Positions 42,389 to 51,233 are shown, counted from the first letter of the stretch. The stretch: DNA of 64,000 nt from Dinghuibacter silviterrae (GCF_004366355.1 NZ_SODV01000001.1:1736001-1800000); one strand, 5' to 3'. The notes: generated by a model from the letters alone, not told the origin. Numbers and translations are program-made.

Positions 42389-43141
42389 TCAATTGTGCTG
42401 CAGCATATACTGCGTCACCCCAAACCCCTCGTAGTGACCCGGCAAGTCCGGGGTCACCGGTTGGAAATCCCAGAAGATAAACGTTTTGTACACCAGGCCT
42501 ATGCCCGCTCCGTACACCTCAAAGGCCAGGGACTTGTGGGCAAACACGGAATCGTTGGGCAGCGGAACGTTCATGGAATCGTTGGCTTCCTGCACCGTGA
42601 TGGAATTGGGGACGGTGATCTGGCCGATCTGGTAGGGTTGGCCGATGTTGGCGTAGTTGAATTGCCATCCTTGCAGTTCGTTTTGTGAGGTGAGGTTCCC
42701 ATAAAAGGTCTGAAAAGGATCGTCCCCTAAGTAGCTGTCCCCATACCACGTCAGGTTGGTGGTAAAGGGTTCGGTGAGCTTGATAAACCTCAGGTTGTTT
42801 TCATCCACCTCGATGGTATTGGCGGTAGGCGTCACCGTATAGGTGATGTCGTCCTGCCAGGGATTCGCCAGCAGGGTATCGGTCAGGAAACGGTGTACCC
42901 GGTACATCGTGCGCCCCAGGTTGTCCAGGAGGATCCCGTCTACCGTATCCTTGGCGATATAACTATGGATCTCCGAGTTTTGGCCAAAGTTGGTAAACAC
43001 GAGGGAATCGATGCGGTAAAGAATGTATTTGCCGGTATCCAGCGGATAATAGGTGCTCAGGGGCACCGTGGGATAATGTTCCGTTTTTGAACAAGAGGTG
43101 AGCAGAACCACTGCTATAAAAAGCTGGGTATGGATCTTCAT
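42389..43141 (-). CDS. Lipoprotein of unknown function
   Basis: 250 residues from MKIHTQLFIAVVLLTSCSKTEHYP, a lipoprotein signal with lipobox LTSC. The mature part is beta-rich with many Thr, Tyr and Asn (YYPLDTGKYILYRID, DTVDGILLDNLGRTMYRVHRF) and looks like the small beta-barrel or lipocalin-like lipoproteins common in the phylum. No catalytic motif seen. 46 bp after the mnmA stop, same strand. Confidence 0.8.
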   Translation of the reverse strand: MKIHTQLFIAVVLLTSCSKTEHYPTVPLSTYYPLDTGKYILYRIDSLVFTNFGQNSEIHSYIAKDTVDGILLDNLGRTMYRVHRFLTDTLLANPWQDDITYTVTPTANTIEVDENNLRFIKLTEPFTTNLTWYGDSYLGDDPFQTFYGNLTSQNELQGWQFNYANIGQPYQIGQITVPNSITVQEANDSMNVPLPNDSVFAHKSLAFEVYGAGIGLVYKTFIFWDFQPVTPDLPGHYEGFGVTQYMLQHN

Positions 43142-43187
43142 GGATCGGTTGGATTTCGATCCTAAGATACAACAAGGTTCCGGGATT

Positions 43188-44348
43188 TTATACCTTTTGG
43201 GTGGCGAAATTGGCCTGCGGCGCCCCAAAGGTGGGCACCTCCGGCCGCTGGATGATCCCGCCGCCGATGACGTCGTCCCCTTCGTAAAAGACGGCGCTTT
43301 GACCGGGTGCCACGCCTTTCGCGCCCGCAAAAAAGTGTACCCGGATGCTGCCGTCCGGCCCCGGAAACAGATGAGCGGGGGTGCCGGCGTCCCTATAACG
43401 GATCTTGGCGATGACCTCCATACCGGGTTCGACATGGTCATACTTGATCCAGTTCATTTTCCGGACCACCATTTCCGTGCGGAGAAGGTCGTCCTCGTCA
43501 CCGAGAACGACGGTATTGGTTTCCGGTATGATTTCTACTACATAAACGGGTTTGCCAAAGGTGATGTCCAAACCCTTTCGCTGCCCGATCGTATAAAACG
43601 GATAGCCCTTATGGCTGCCTAAGTAGTTCCCCTTCGTATCCACAAAGGCCCCGCCTTCCACCTGTGTTTCGAGTTCCGGCACCTTACGCTTGAGAAAGCC
43701 CCGGTAGTCGTTGTCCGGAACAAAACAGATCTCATAGCTTTCGCTCTTCTTCGCCAGTTCCGGGTAACCGAAATCGGCCGCCATTTGACGGATCTCCGTT
43801 TTGCGGTAGGTGCCCAGTGGTAACAGGGTCCGGCTCAACACGTTCTGGTCCAGCCCCCAAAGCACATAGCTCTGATCCTTGAGGGGATCAAGGCCTTTGC
43901 TGACCACGTATCGCCCGTTTTCCTGGCGGATCTGGCCATAGTGCCCCGTGGCGATATAGTCACATCCGAGTGCGTCCGCCCGTTTGAGCAGCGCCTTCCA
44001 CTTGATATGCGTATTGCACATGACACAAGGATTGGGCGTGCGCCCGGCGAGATATTCCTCCACGAAATTATCGATGACCGCGTCCCCGAATTCGCTCCGG
44101 ATGTCCAGCACATAGTGCGGGAATCCATGCTGCACGGCTGCCAGACGGGCGTCGTTAAAAGAATCCAGGTTGCAGCAGCCGGTCTCTTTTTTACTGGACC
44201 CTGAAGAGGCATAGTCCCAGGTCTTCATGGTGATGCCGACGACCTCATACCCCTGTTCATGGAGCATCAGTGCCGTAACGGTGCTGTCGATGCCGCCACT
44301 CATGGCCACCAATACTTTGCCTTTCCGCCTCGGTTCGTTCGTTTCCAT
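43188..44348 (-). CDS. mnmA: tRNA-specific 2-thiouridylase
   Basis: Adds sulfur to U34 of Lys, Glu and Gln tRNAs. 386 residues from METNEPRRKGK. PP-loop AMSGGIDSTVTAL, first catalytic Cys in GRTPNPCVMCN, second in ESYEICFVPDNDYRGFL, and GQRKGLDI are all present. A TACCTTTG box lies 8 nt before the ATG. It diverges from ssb. Confidence 0.96.
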   Translation of the reverse strand: METNEPRRKGKVLVAMSGGIDSTVTALMLHEQGYEVVGITMKTWDYASSGSSKKETGCCNLDSFNDARLAAVQHGFPHYVLDIRSEFGDAVIDNFVEEYLAGRTPNPCVMCNTHIKWKALLKRADALGCDYIATGHYGQIRQENGRYVVSKGLDPLKDQSYVLWGLDQNVLSRTLLPLGTYRKTEIRQMAADFGYPELAKKSESYEICFVPDNDYRGFLKRKVPELETQVEGGAFVDTKGNYLGSHKGYPFYTIGQRKGLDITFGKPVYVVEIIPETNTVVLGDEDDLLRTEMVVRKMNWIKYDHVEPGMEVIAKIRYRDAGTPAHLFPGPDGSIRVHFFAGAKGVAPGQSAVFYEGDDVIGGGIIQRPEVPTFGAPQANFATQKV

Positions 44349-44356
44349 ACTGCCCG

Positions 44357-44364
44357 CAAAGGTA
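44357..44364 (-). promoter_or_regulatory. TAnnTTTG box of mnmA
   Basis: TACCTTTG on the minus strand, ending 8 nt before the mnmA ATG; the leader would be at most a few nucleotides. Confidence 0.6.
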
Positions 44365-44427
44365 CGATTTCCCCCGCATCCCATAGAAAGGGGGGATTTC
44401 CGGTCATAAAATACCCGCTTTGTGGCA

Positions 44428-44458
44428 TTGACAACTCCTTGCCGGCTATGTACCTTTG
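44428..44458 (+). promoter_or_regulatory. ssb promoter (TTG-N20-TACCTTTG)
   Basis: TTG at 44428-44430 and TACCTTTG at 44451-44458 with a 20 bp spacer, a full match to the Bacteroidota consensus. Leader of about 30 nt to the ssb ATG. Confidence 0.8.
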
Positions 44459-44495
44459 GGTCAGTTTGGATTATTCATGCTAAAATCGAAGGGTT

Positions 44496-44915
44496 ATGAT
44501 CAAGCTGCAAATTGTAGGAAACCTTGGCCGCGATGGCGTGCTCAAGGAGGTGAACGGTAAGAATGTGATCAATTTCAGCGTCGCGCATACCGAGCGTTTC
44601 CGCGACGCCTCGGGGAACCAGCAGGAGCGCACCACCTGGGTGGATTGCTCCTATTGGACGGACAGGACAGGGGTAGCACCCTATCTCAAAAAAGGGACGC
44701 TGGTGTATGCCGAAGGAACCCCTACCGCGGAAGCCTATACGGGCCGCGACGGCAACGCCGGTGTAGCGCTCCGGTTGCGGGTATTCAGCCTCCAGTTGCT
44801 GGGTCCCAGTCCCCGGAACGAAGGGAATGGTACGGAGGTCGCTGTGGGCACCCAGGATTATGGGGCACAAAGCGGGGGGAGTGGCACAGAGGTGAGTGAC
44901 GACCTGCCCTTCTAA
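44496..44915 (+). CDS. ssb: Single-stranded DNA-binding protein
   Basis: 139 residues: N-terminal OB-fold (MIKLQIVGNLGRDGVLKEVNGK ... RTTWVDCSYW ... VYAEGTP) and a short disordered tail ending in the acidic SDDLPF tip that binds repair and replication partners. Cytoplasmic. An upstream ATG at 44477 is out of frame. Single gene with a good promoter. Confidence 0.94.
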   Translation: MIKLQIVGNLGRDGVLKEVNGKNVINFSVAHTERFRDASGNQQERTTWVDCSYWTDRTGVAPYLKKGTLVYAEGTPTAEAYTGRDGNAGVALRLRVFSLQLLGPSPRNEGNGTEVAVGTQDYGAQSGGSGTEVSDDLPF

Positions 44916-45017
44916 GCGGCCGCGGACGACTTTTGCCGCCGCGCGCACATCAATCGATTCTACTTTCTTTTCTTTCTCATGTCTAGATTGTCGCGATGGT
45001 TGTTCTCAGCCGTCGCT

Positions 45018-45137
45018 TTTTTTTTGGCCGATCCCTTTTGTTGAGAACTTAAGGGATCGGCCAAAAAAAATCATATGCGTTGCGACCAAGGGGGCTTCGC
45101 CCCCTTCGTAATCCCCCTTCGGGGGGGCCGCAAGGCC
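45018..45137. repeat. Multi-hairpin palindromic element, copy 3 (inverted orientation)
   Basis: The 350 bp between ssb and the GH92 gene holds no gene but a perfect 20 bp inverted repeat (45018-45037 with 45051-45070; T8 outside left, A8 outside right), then AAGGGGGC ttc GCCCCCTT (45088-45106), CCCCC ttc GGGGG (45113-45125) and GGCC gcaa GGCC (from about 45126). Read on the minus strand it has the same order as copies 1 and 2: short GAA-loop hairpins, spacer, long T-left palindrome. Sequence similarity to them is low, so membership is inferred from layout. Confidence 0.6.
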
Positions 45138-45265
45138 CGGACCGCAGACGACCGCCGGCAAGAGTGAATGCCGCCAGCAAGGGCCGATGGCGACCGGCGA
45201 GCCGGTCGTACAAAACCTTTTAATCGTTTTAGCGGGAAAGTGTACATTGCGGGTACAAATTGACA

Positions 45266-47536
45266 ATGAGCATGAGGGCTATAAAGAGCTTGAACATGAT
45301 CGCGCTGGCGGCGGCCGCCGTACTGGCGGGTGCCGGGGAGAAAGCGCATGCGCAGACTCCGCGGAGGGCGGTAGACTATGTGAACCCGTTTATCGGAACG
45401 GCGGACCATGGGCATACGTATCCGGGGGCGACGGTGCCCTTTGGGATGGTGCAACTGAGCCCGGACAACGGGCGGTCGGGCTGGGATTGGTGTAGCGGGT
45501 ATAACTATGGAGATTCGGTGATCGCGGGGTTTTCGCACCTGCACCTGAGCGGGACGGGGATCGGCGATCTTTGCGATATTTCTGTGATGCCTTCGGTGGG
45601 TATCCTCCCGGGGGTCGACAAGATCACGAGCTCGTTTAGCCATGACCGGGAGATTGCGGAGCCGGGGTATTATGCGGTGTTGTTAAAGGACTTTGGGTTG
45701 TGGACGGAGCTGACGGCGACGCCGCACGCGGGGATGCACCGGTATATTTTCCCGGCTTCGGGGAATTCGCAGATCCGGTTTGACCTGGGTTTTGCGGTGA
45801 ACTGGGATAAGGCCACAGAGGGTTATTTCCGGAGGATAAACGATACGACGTTTGTGGGGTACCGGTATTCGACGGGTTGGGCGAAGGACCAGCGGGTGTA
45901 TTTCGCGGTGGTACTGTCCAAGCCGGTCAAGGACATGGTGTTGTTTAGCGACAGCGTGCGGGTGAAGGGGAATGAGGCGAAGGGCAGGGATGTAAAGGCT
46001 TGTCTGCTGTTTGATACGAAACCGGCGGAAAGGGTCCTGATGAAGGTGGGTTTGTCTTTTGCGGATATAGACGGGGCGCAGAAAAGCCTGGAGGAGATTC
46101 CGGGCTGGGACTTTGACGCGGTGCGCAAGATCGCGGTGGATGCGTGGCAGGATGAGCTGGGTAAAGTAGAGGTGTCGACGGCGGATACGCGGCTCAAGCA
46201 AACTTTTTATACAGCGCTATACCACTCTTTTGAAGCGCCGGTCACGTTTACGGACCGGAACCTCCGGTACAAGGGGATCGACGGGAAACCGGTCAAGGCG
46301 ACGGGTACGCGGTATACGGTCCATTCGATCTGGGATACATTCCGGGCGAATAACCCGTTGTTCACGCTTTTGCAGGGGGACCGGGTGCCGGACATCATCA
46401 ATTCTTACCTGGACTTTTACGATCAGTATGGGTTGCTGCCGGTGTGGGACCTGGAATACAACGAGACGAACTGCATGACGGGGTACCATTCGGTGGCGGT
46501 GATCTCGGACGCGATCCTGAAGGGTTTTAAGGGTTTTGACGTGGAGAAGGCGTATACGGCGATGAAGAAAAGCGCCATGCAGGACATCCGGGGCTCGAAC
46601 CTGTACCGCCAGTATGGATATGTTCCCCAGGACAAGTTGGGGAGCAGCGTGACGATTACCCTGGAGTATGCGTATGACGATTGGTGTATCGCGCAGGTGG
46701 CGAAGTACCTGAACCGCCCGGATGACTATACGGCGTTTATGAAGCGGGCGCATTCCTATATCCCCTTGTTTGACGCACGCCGGGGTTTCTTCCGGGCGAA
46801 GAATGCAGACGGGTCTTGGGTGGAGCCTTTTGACCCGTATTACTCGGAGCACGACCCGGACAAGGCGATGTACACGGAAGGGAATGCCTGGCAGCACAGC
46901 TGGTTTGTTCCGCAGGATCCGCAAGGGTTGATCAACCTGTTTGGAAGCAAGGCGGCCTATATTGGGAAGCTGGATTCGCTGTTTATCGTGCCTTCGGTGC
47001 TGAAGGGGGACAATACTTCCCCGGACATCAGCGGGATGATCGGACAGTATGCGCAGGGCAACGAACCGAGCCACCACATCGCCTATCTCTATAACTATGC
47101 GGGGGAACCGTGGAAAACGGCGGAGAAGATCCGCCTGGTCACGGACAGCCTGTACAACAATACGCCTCACGGGCTTTGCGGGAACGAGGATTGCGGGCAG
47201 ATGAGCGCGTGGTACGTGTTTAGCGCGCTGGGCTTTTACCCGGTCAACCCGGCGAGCGGGCAGTATGTGCTGGGTAGCCCGCTGTTTGACCGGGTGACCC
47301 TGAACCTGCCGGGGAACAAGACGTTTACCGTCGTGGCGCAGAACAACAGTCCCATCAATAAGTACATTGAAAGCGCCGTTCTGAATGGGAAGAAGTACGA
47401 TAAGTCGTATATCACCCATGCGGACATCATGAAGGGTGGCGTCCTGGAGTTGGTCATGGGCGATAAGCCGGGTTCCAAGTGGGGAACGGCCGCCGCGGAC
47501 CTGCCGTCCTCGATGAGCGAGGCAACAGCGCACTAG
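45266..47536 (+). CDS. GH92 alpha-1,2-mannosidase-type glycoside hydrolase
   Basis: Exported calcium-dependent exo-mannosidase family, 756 residues with a signal peptide (about 1-28, ending AHAQ). Start at the first ATG; a second ATG two codons later is possible. GH92 motifs: VDYVNPFIGTADHGHTYPGA, VPFGMVQLSPDNG, SIWDTFRANNPLFTL, EYNETNCMTGYHS, GNEDCGQMSAWYVFSALGF and SGQYVLGSPLFD. It probably cleaves alpha-mannosides of glycoproteins or yeast glycans. Third codon positions favour G over C more than in neighbouring genes, and there is no SusC/SusD pair nearby. Confidence 0.93.
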   Translation: MSMRAIKSLNMIALAAAAVLAGAGEKAHAQTPRRAVDYVNPFIGTADHGHTYPGATVPFGMVQLSPDNGRSGWDWCSGYNYGDSVIAGFSHLHLSGTGIGDLCDISVMPSVGILPGVDKITSSFSHDREIAEPGYYAVLLKDFGLWTELTATPHAGMHRYIFPASGNSQIRFDLGFAVNWDKATEGYFRRINDTTFVGYRYSTGWAKDQRVYFAVVLSKPVKDMVLFSDSVRVKGNEAKGRDVKACLLFDTKPAERVLMKVGLSFADIDGAQKSLEEIPGWDFDAVRKIAVDAWQDELGKVEVSTADTRLKQTFYTALYHSFEAPVTFTDRNLRYKGIDGKPVKATGTRYTVHSIWDTFRANNPLFTLLQGDRVPDIINSYLDFYDQYGLLPVWDLEYNETNCMTGYHSVAVISDAILKGFKGFDVEKAYTAMKKSAMQDIRGSNLYRQYGYVPQDKLGSSVTITLEYAYDDWCIAQVAKYLNRPDDYTAFMKRAHSYIPLFDARRGFFRAKNADGSWVEPFDPYYSEHDPDKAMYTEGNAWQHSWFVPQDPQGLINLFGSKAAYIGKLDSLFIVPSVLKGDNTSPDISGMIGQYAQGNEPSHHIAYLYNYAGEPWKTAEKIRLVTDSLYNNTPHGLCGNEDCGQMSAWYVFSALGFYPVNPASGQYVLGSPLFDRVTLNLPGNKTFTVVAQNNSPINKYIESAVLNGKKYDKSYITHADIMKGGVLELVMGDKPGSKWGTAAADLPSSMSEATAH

Positions 47537-48228
47537 CCCAGTTGCCCGTGATCCGCAAAACTATACGCCCCCCGCTCGCTGACGATGACGTGGTCGAGCA
47601 GGCGGAGGTCAAGGAGGGCGGACGCACTGGTGATGCGACGGGTAAAATCGAGGTCGGCCGGACTGGGTTGTAGGGCCCCGCTGGGGTGATTGTGACAGAG
47701 GACGAAGCTGGAGGCGCCGGACTCCAGGGCAACCCGCATGATCAGGCGGATGTCGGCGACGGTGCTGGAGATCCCGCCCTTGCTCAGCCATTCCTCACGG
47801 ATGACTTCACCCGCCTGGTTGAGGTAGATCCCCACGAATTCTTCCTGGAACCGGTCCTTGAGCAGGGGGCGGAGGTAGTCGACCACCGAGCGGGAACTGG
47901 TGATCTTTGTCCGCAAGGGGAGGCCGACGGATTCCCGCCGGCGGCCCAGCTCCAGGGCGGCCTGGATGACGATCCCGTAGACCTTGCGCTCTCCAAAGAT
48001 TTTCCGGAAACCGTCGAGGCGCATTTTTCCCAACTCGTGGAGGCTGAGGTTGTTTAGTTCCATCAGTTCCCGGGCGAGGTCGAGCGCGGAACGCCCCTGC
48101 CAGCCGGTCCGGATAAGGATGGCCAGCAATTCGGTATCGCTCAGGAAAGCCGGTCCGAACCTGACCAGTTTTTCCCGGGGCCGGTCTCCCTCCGGCCAGT
48201 CCTTGAGTCTCAAATAACCCATATACAT
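47533..48228 (-). CDS. radC: RadC-family JAB-domain protein
   Basis: 231 residues from MYMGYLRLKDWPEG (an ATG two codons later is equally possible). A helix-hairpin-helix-like N-terminal part (about 20-95) is followed by the MPN/JAB metal domain with EEFVGIYLNQAGEVI and VLCHNHPSGALQPSPADLDFT (HxHPSG...D). The role of RadC in repair is disputed; the domain suggests a metal-dependent hydrolase. Divergent from prs; its stop overlaps the GH92 stop by 4 nt. Confidence 0.93.
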   Translation of the reverse strand: MYMGYLRLKDWPEGDRPREKLVRFGPAFLSDTELLAILIRTGWQGRSALDLARELMELNNLSLHELGKMRLDGFRKIFGERKVYGIVIQAALELGRRRESVGLPLRTKITSSRSVVDYLRPLLKDRFQEEFVGIYLNQAGEVIREEWLSKGGISSTVADIRLIMRVALESGASSFVLCHNHPSGALQPSPADLDFTRRITSASALLDLRLLDHVIVSERGAYSFADHGQLG

Positions 48229-48239
48229 CTGTTTTTGTT

Positions 48240-48247
48240 TACCTTTG
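48240..48247 (+). promoter_or_regulatory. TAnnTTTG box of prs
   Basis: TACCTTTG, 19 nt before the prs ATG; the -33 TTG is not clear. It serves the prs-rplY unit. Confidence 0.6.
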
Positions 48248-48266
48248 GCGCACACTTGAAATCACT

Positions 48267-49232
48267 ATGTCGGTTACTTCTGCGAAAATCTTTTCGGGTA
48301 CGGGCTCTCAGTATCTGGCGGAGAAAATCGCCCGCAGCTACGGCTGTAATCTGGGCAGGGTCATTGTTTCAAAGTTCAGCGATGGGGAAATTCAACCGGT
48401 TTTCCAGGAGAGTATCCGGGGGGACTATGTTTTCCTGGTACAAGGTACATTCGCGCCCACGGACAACCTGATGGAGCTGCTGCTGATGATCGACGCGGCC
48501 AGGCGTGCCTCCGCGTATAAGGTGATTGCCGTGATCCCGTATTATGGGTATGCCCGCCAGGATCGCAAGGATAAACCCCGGGTGGCCATTGGTTCTAAGC
48601 TGGTAGCCAATATGTTAGTAGCTGCGGGGGCCGACCGGGTCATTACAATGGACCTGCACGCGCCCCAGATCCAGGGCTATTTCGACATCCCGGTGGATCA
48701 CCTGGACAGTTCGGCAATATTTATCCCCTATATTGAGCAACTGAAGCTGGAAAACCTTACCTTTGCGGCCCCTGACGTGGGTTCTGCCAACCGGGTGCGG
48801 GAGATCGCCAGTTACTTCGACGCCGAGATGGTGATCTGCGACAAGCACAGGAAAAGGGCCAACGAGATCGCTTCCATGGTGGTCATCGGGGATGTGCAAG
48901 GCAAAGACATCGTACTGATCGACGATATCTGCGACACGGGGGGAACCCTTGCCAAAAGCGCGGGGCTTCTCATGGAAAAGGGAGCAAGAAGCGTACGGGC
49001 GTTGTGTACGCACCCTGTGTTGAGCGGGAAGGCGTATGACAATATCGACAACAGCGTGCTGAGCGAATTGGTGGTGTGCGACACGATCCCGCTGAAACAG
49101 CACAGCGACAAGATCAAGGTCATATCGGTCGCCGACCTCTTCGCGGTAGCGATTAGAAATGCGTTTGAGAATAAGAGTATCACCAGTCTCTTTATCCACT
49201 CGCAGTTAAAAGAGAAAAGAGCAAAAAGTTAA
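48267..49232 (+). CDS. prs: Ribose-phosphate pyrophosphokinase
   Basis: Makes PRPP from ribose-5-phosphate and ATP for nucleotide synthesis. 321 residues, usual length. KIFSGTGSQYLAEKIARSYG, the ATP-loop region YGYARQDRKDKPR, and the PRPP-binding IVLIDDICDTGGTLAKSA are intact. First of prs-rplY, 12 bp apart. Confidence 0.97.
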   Translation: MSVTSAKIFSGTGSQYLAEKIARSYGCNLGRVIVSKFSDGEIQPVFQESIRGDYVFLVQGTFAPTDNLMELLLMIDAARRASAYKVIAVIPYYGYARQDRKDKPRVAIGSKLVANMLVAAGADRVITMDLHAPQIQGYFDIPVDHLDSSAIFIPYIEQLKLENLTFAAPDVGSANRVREIASYFDAEMVICDKHRKRANEIASMVVIGDVQGKDIVLIDDICDTGGTLAKSAGLLMEKGARSVRALCTHPVLSGKAYDNIDNSVLSELVVCDTIPLKQHSDKIKVISVADLFAVAIRNAFENKSITSLFIHSQLKEKRAKS

Positions 49233-49244
49233 ACAACAATAAAA

Positions 49245-49823
49245 ATGAAGACAATTACAATCGAAGGACAACTGAGGACCGAATTTGGCAAAAAAGCCAC
49301 CCGCCAGATCCGCTCTCAGGAGCAAGTGCCCGGTGTAATTTACGGGGGTGCTCAGGAGGTGAACTTCACCGTTCCTGCTGCAGAATTAAAACCTGTCGTA
49401 TACACCGCGGACTTCCAATTCGTGGAAATCAAGCTGGACGGCAAGTCCTACAAGTGTATCATGAAAGACATCCAGTTCGACAAGGTGAGCGACGAAGTGA
49501 TCCACTTCGACCTCCTGGAGCTGGTCGGTGATAAAAAAGTGGTAGCCACCGTTCCCCTCAAGTTTACCGGTGCCTCTGAAGGGGTAAAGGACGGCGGTAA
49601 GCTGGTCACTAAGATGAAGACCCTCAAGGTGAAGGCCTTCCCGAAAGACCTCCGCGAAAACATCGAGGTGGACATCACCAGCATGAAGATCAATGACAAC
49701 CTGCGTGTCGAGGACGTAAAGGCCCCGAACATGGAAATCCTGAACTCTCCCCGCATTCCCATCGCTTCCGTAGTGACGACCCGCGCCCTGCGCCAGGAAG
49801 AAGCTGCAACCGCGAAGAAGTAG
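49245..49823 (+). CDS. rplY: 50S ribosomal protein L25 / Ctc type
   Basis: Binds 5S rRNA. 192 residues: L25 domain (about 1-95, TIEGQLRTEFGKKATRQIRSQEQVPGVIYGG) plus the C-terminal TL5/Ctc beta domain. The prs-rplY-pth order is widely conserved. Closed by a strong terminator before pth. Confidence 0.95.
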   Translation: MKTITIEGQLRTEFGKKATRQIRSQEQVPGVIYGGAQEVNFTVPAAELKPVVYTADFQFVEIKLDGKSYKCIMKDIQFDKVSDEVIHFDLLELVGDKKVVATVPLKFTGASEGVKDGGKLVTKMKTLKVKAFPKDLRENIEVDITSMKINDNLRVEDVKAPNMEILNSPRIPIASVVTTRALRQEEAATAKK

Positions 49824-49844
49824 TGCCGGACTAAATAACATTCG

Positions 49845-49875
49845 AAAAAGCGGGCCCGCAAGCCCGCTTTTTTTC
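49845..49875 (+). terminator. Intrinsic terminator after rplY
   Basis: Stem AGCGGGC / GCCCGCT with a 6 nt loop, flanked by AAAAA on the left and TTTTTTT on the right, about 22 bp after the rplY stop. Some read-through into pth, 14 bp later, is likely because pth has no obvious promoter. Confidence 0.85.
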
Positions 49876-49887
49876 CTATAAGACAAG

Positions 49888-50466
49888 ATGGAAAAGTTTC
49901 TGATTGCAGGCCTGGGGAATATCGGACCCGAGTATGAACATACCCGGCACAACATCGGTTTCGATGTCGTGGAAGCCCTGGTGCGCAAACACGGGGGGGA
50001 TTTTTCCCTGGGGCGTCTCGCCGTCCAGGCGGACATCCGGATCAAGGGCAGGACGCTGGTTTGTATCAAACCCACGACCTACATGAACCTTAGTGGTAAA
50101 GCGATCAAGTATTGGATGGACCACGAGAAGATCACTTTGCCACACGTCCTGGTTGTCTTTGACGATCTGGCACTGCCTTTGGAGAAACTTCGGTTGCGCC
50201 CGGGCGGTAGCGGTGCGGGGCACAACGGCATGAAGGACATAGAGGCCACCCTGGGGACGGATCAGTATCCACGGCTCCGGTTTGGTATCGGGAACGACTA
50301 TCCCAAGGGGCGCCAGATTGATTTTGTCCTGGGCCGCTGGAAAGAAGACGAACAGCCCCTCGTACAAGAAAAGATTGATTATACCGTCGGTGCCATAGAA
50401 TCCTTTGTGCTGGAGGGTATCGACAAAACGATGAATAAAGTAAATAATTCGACCTTCAATAGGTAA
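49888..50466 (+). CDS. pth: Peptidyl-tRNA hydrolase
   Basis: Recycles peptidyl-tRNA released from stalled ribosomes. 192 residues. FLIAGLGNIGPEYEHTRHNIGFDVVEAL (with Asn and the catalytic His), KPTTYMNLSGKAI, DDLALPLEKLRLRPGGSGAGHNGMKDIE are all present. It follows the rplY terminator by 12 bp. Confidence 0.97.
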   Translation: MEKFLIAGLGNIGPEYEHTRHNIGFDVVEALVRKHGGDFSLGRLAVQADIRIKGRTLVCIKPTTYMNLSGKAIKYWMDHEKITLPHVLVVFDDLALPLEKLRLRPGGSGAGHNGMKDIEATLGTDQYPRLRFGIGNDYPKGRQIDFVLGRWKEDEQPLVQEKIDYTVGAIESFVLEGIDKTMNKVNNSTFNR

Positions 50467-50565
50467 AGAATTTTTGTTATTTCTTATATTCGCTTTCTGC
50501 CCTCTCTCCAATATCCTTATTCGTGCTCATGTGACCCTGAACCATTGAAAATAAACTGAATACAC

Positions 50566-51177
50566 ATGAAAATCTTTTGTGTTGGAAGAAACTATGCAGA
50601 ACACGCTAAGGAATTAGGAAACGACATACCGGATGAACCCGTCCTGTTTATGAAGCCCAAAAGCGCGCTGCTACAGGCGCATATGCCGTTTTATTATCCG
50701 GAATTCACCAACGATCTGCACTATGAAGTAGAGCTCGTCCTTAGGGTCTCCAAGAATGGGAAATACATACAGGAACGGTACGCCTCCCGGTATTACAACG
50801 GGATCACGGTGGGCATTGATTTTACAGCCAGGGACCTGCAAACGGAGTTGAAACAAAAGGGGCTGCCCTGGGAAAAGGCCAAGGCCTGGGACAACTCGGC
50901 GGCCATCGGTACCTGGAAGGATTTGAACGCGGACGCCCACCGGAAACATTTTAATTTTTGCTTATATAAAAATAAAGAGTTGGTACAGCAGGGCAATAGT
51001 GGCAATATGCTGTTCAACTTTGACCGAATTGTGGCAAATATTTCCCAATATTTCTCGCTCAATATCGGGGACATCATTTTTACCGGGACACCTCCGGGGG
51101 TAGGGGAATGTGTGGTTGGAGACGAACTGGAAGCCTTCCTGGAAGACGACTCCCTGCTAAAGGTGGAGATCAAATAG
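50566..51177 (+). CDS. Fumarylacetoacetate hydrolase-family enzyme
   Basis: 203 residues, the short FAH type (YcgM/FAHD1-like), which act as acylpyruvate hydrolases, oxaloacetate decarboxylases or isomerases. MKIFCVGRNYAEHAKELGND, PVLFMKPKSALL, YEVELVLRV (metal-binding Glu pair), GITVGIDFTARDLQ and GDIIFTGTPPGVGEC are family motifs. Cytoplasmic and metal-dependent. The precise reaction cannot be decided from sequence. Confidence 0.9.
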   Translation: MKIFCVGRNYAEHAKELGNDIPDEPVLFMKPKSALLQAHMPFYYPEFTNDLHYEVELVLRVSKNGKYIQERYASRYYNGITVGIDFTARDLQTELKQKGLPWEKAKAWDNSAAIGTWKDLNADAHRKHFNFCLYKNKELVQQGNSGNMLFNFDRIVANISQYFSLNIGDIIFTGTPPGVGECVVGDELEAFLEDDSLLKVEIK

Positions 51178-51233
51178 GAGGGTTGGCGACCCTTTTTTTG
51201 TCCGTCCTCATTAACGAATGTTTGTTTTTGCTC

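Noticed and set aside
45018-45070. Intrinsic terminator of ssb
   Set aside because: The stem is long and perfect, but T-runs lie before it and A-runs after it on both strands, the reverse of a normal terminator.
46217-47533. Long minus-strand frame opposite the GH92 gene, and similar frames opposite the GH3 gene (38983-40305) and E2 gene (34520-35965)
   Set aside because: All are antisense shadows of genes with strong family motifs, with Arg/His- or Gly/Val-rich unnatural composition.
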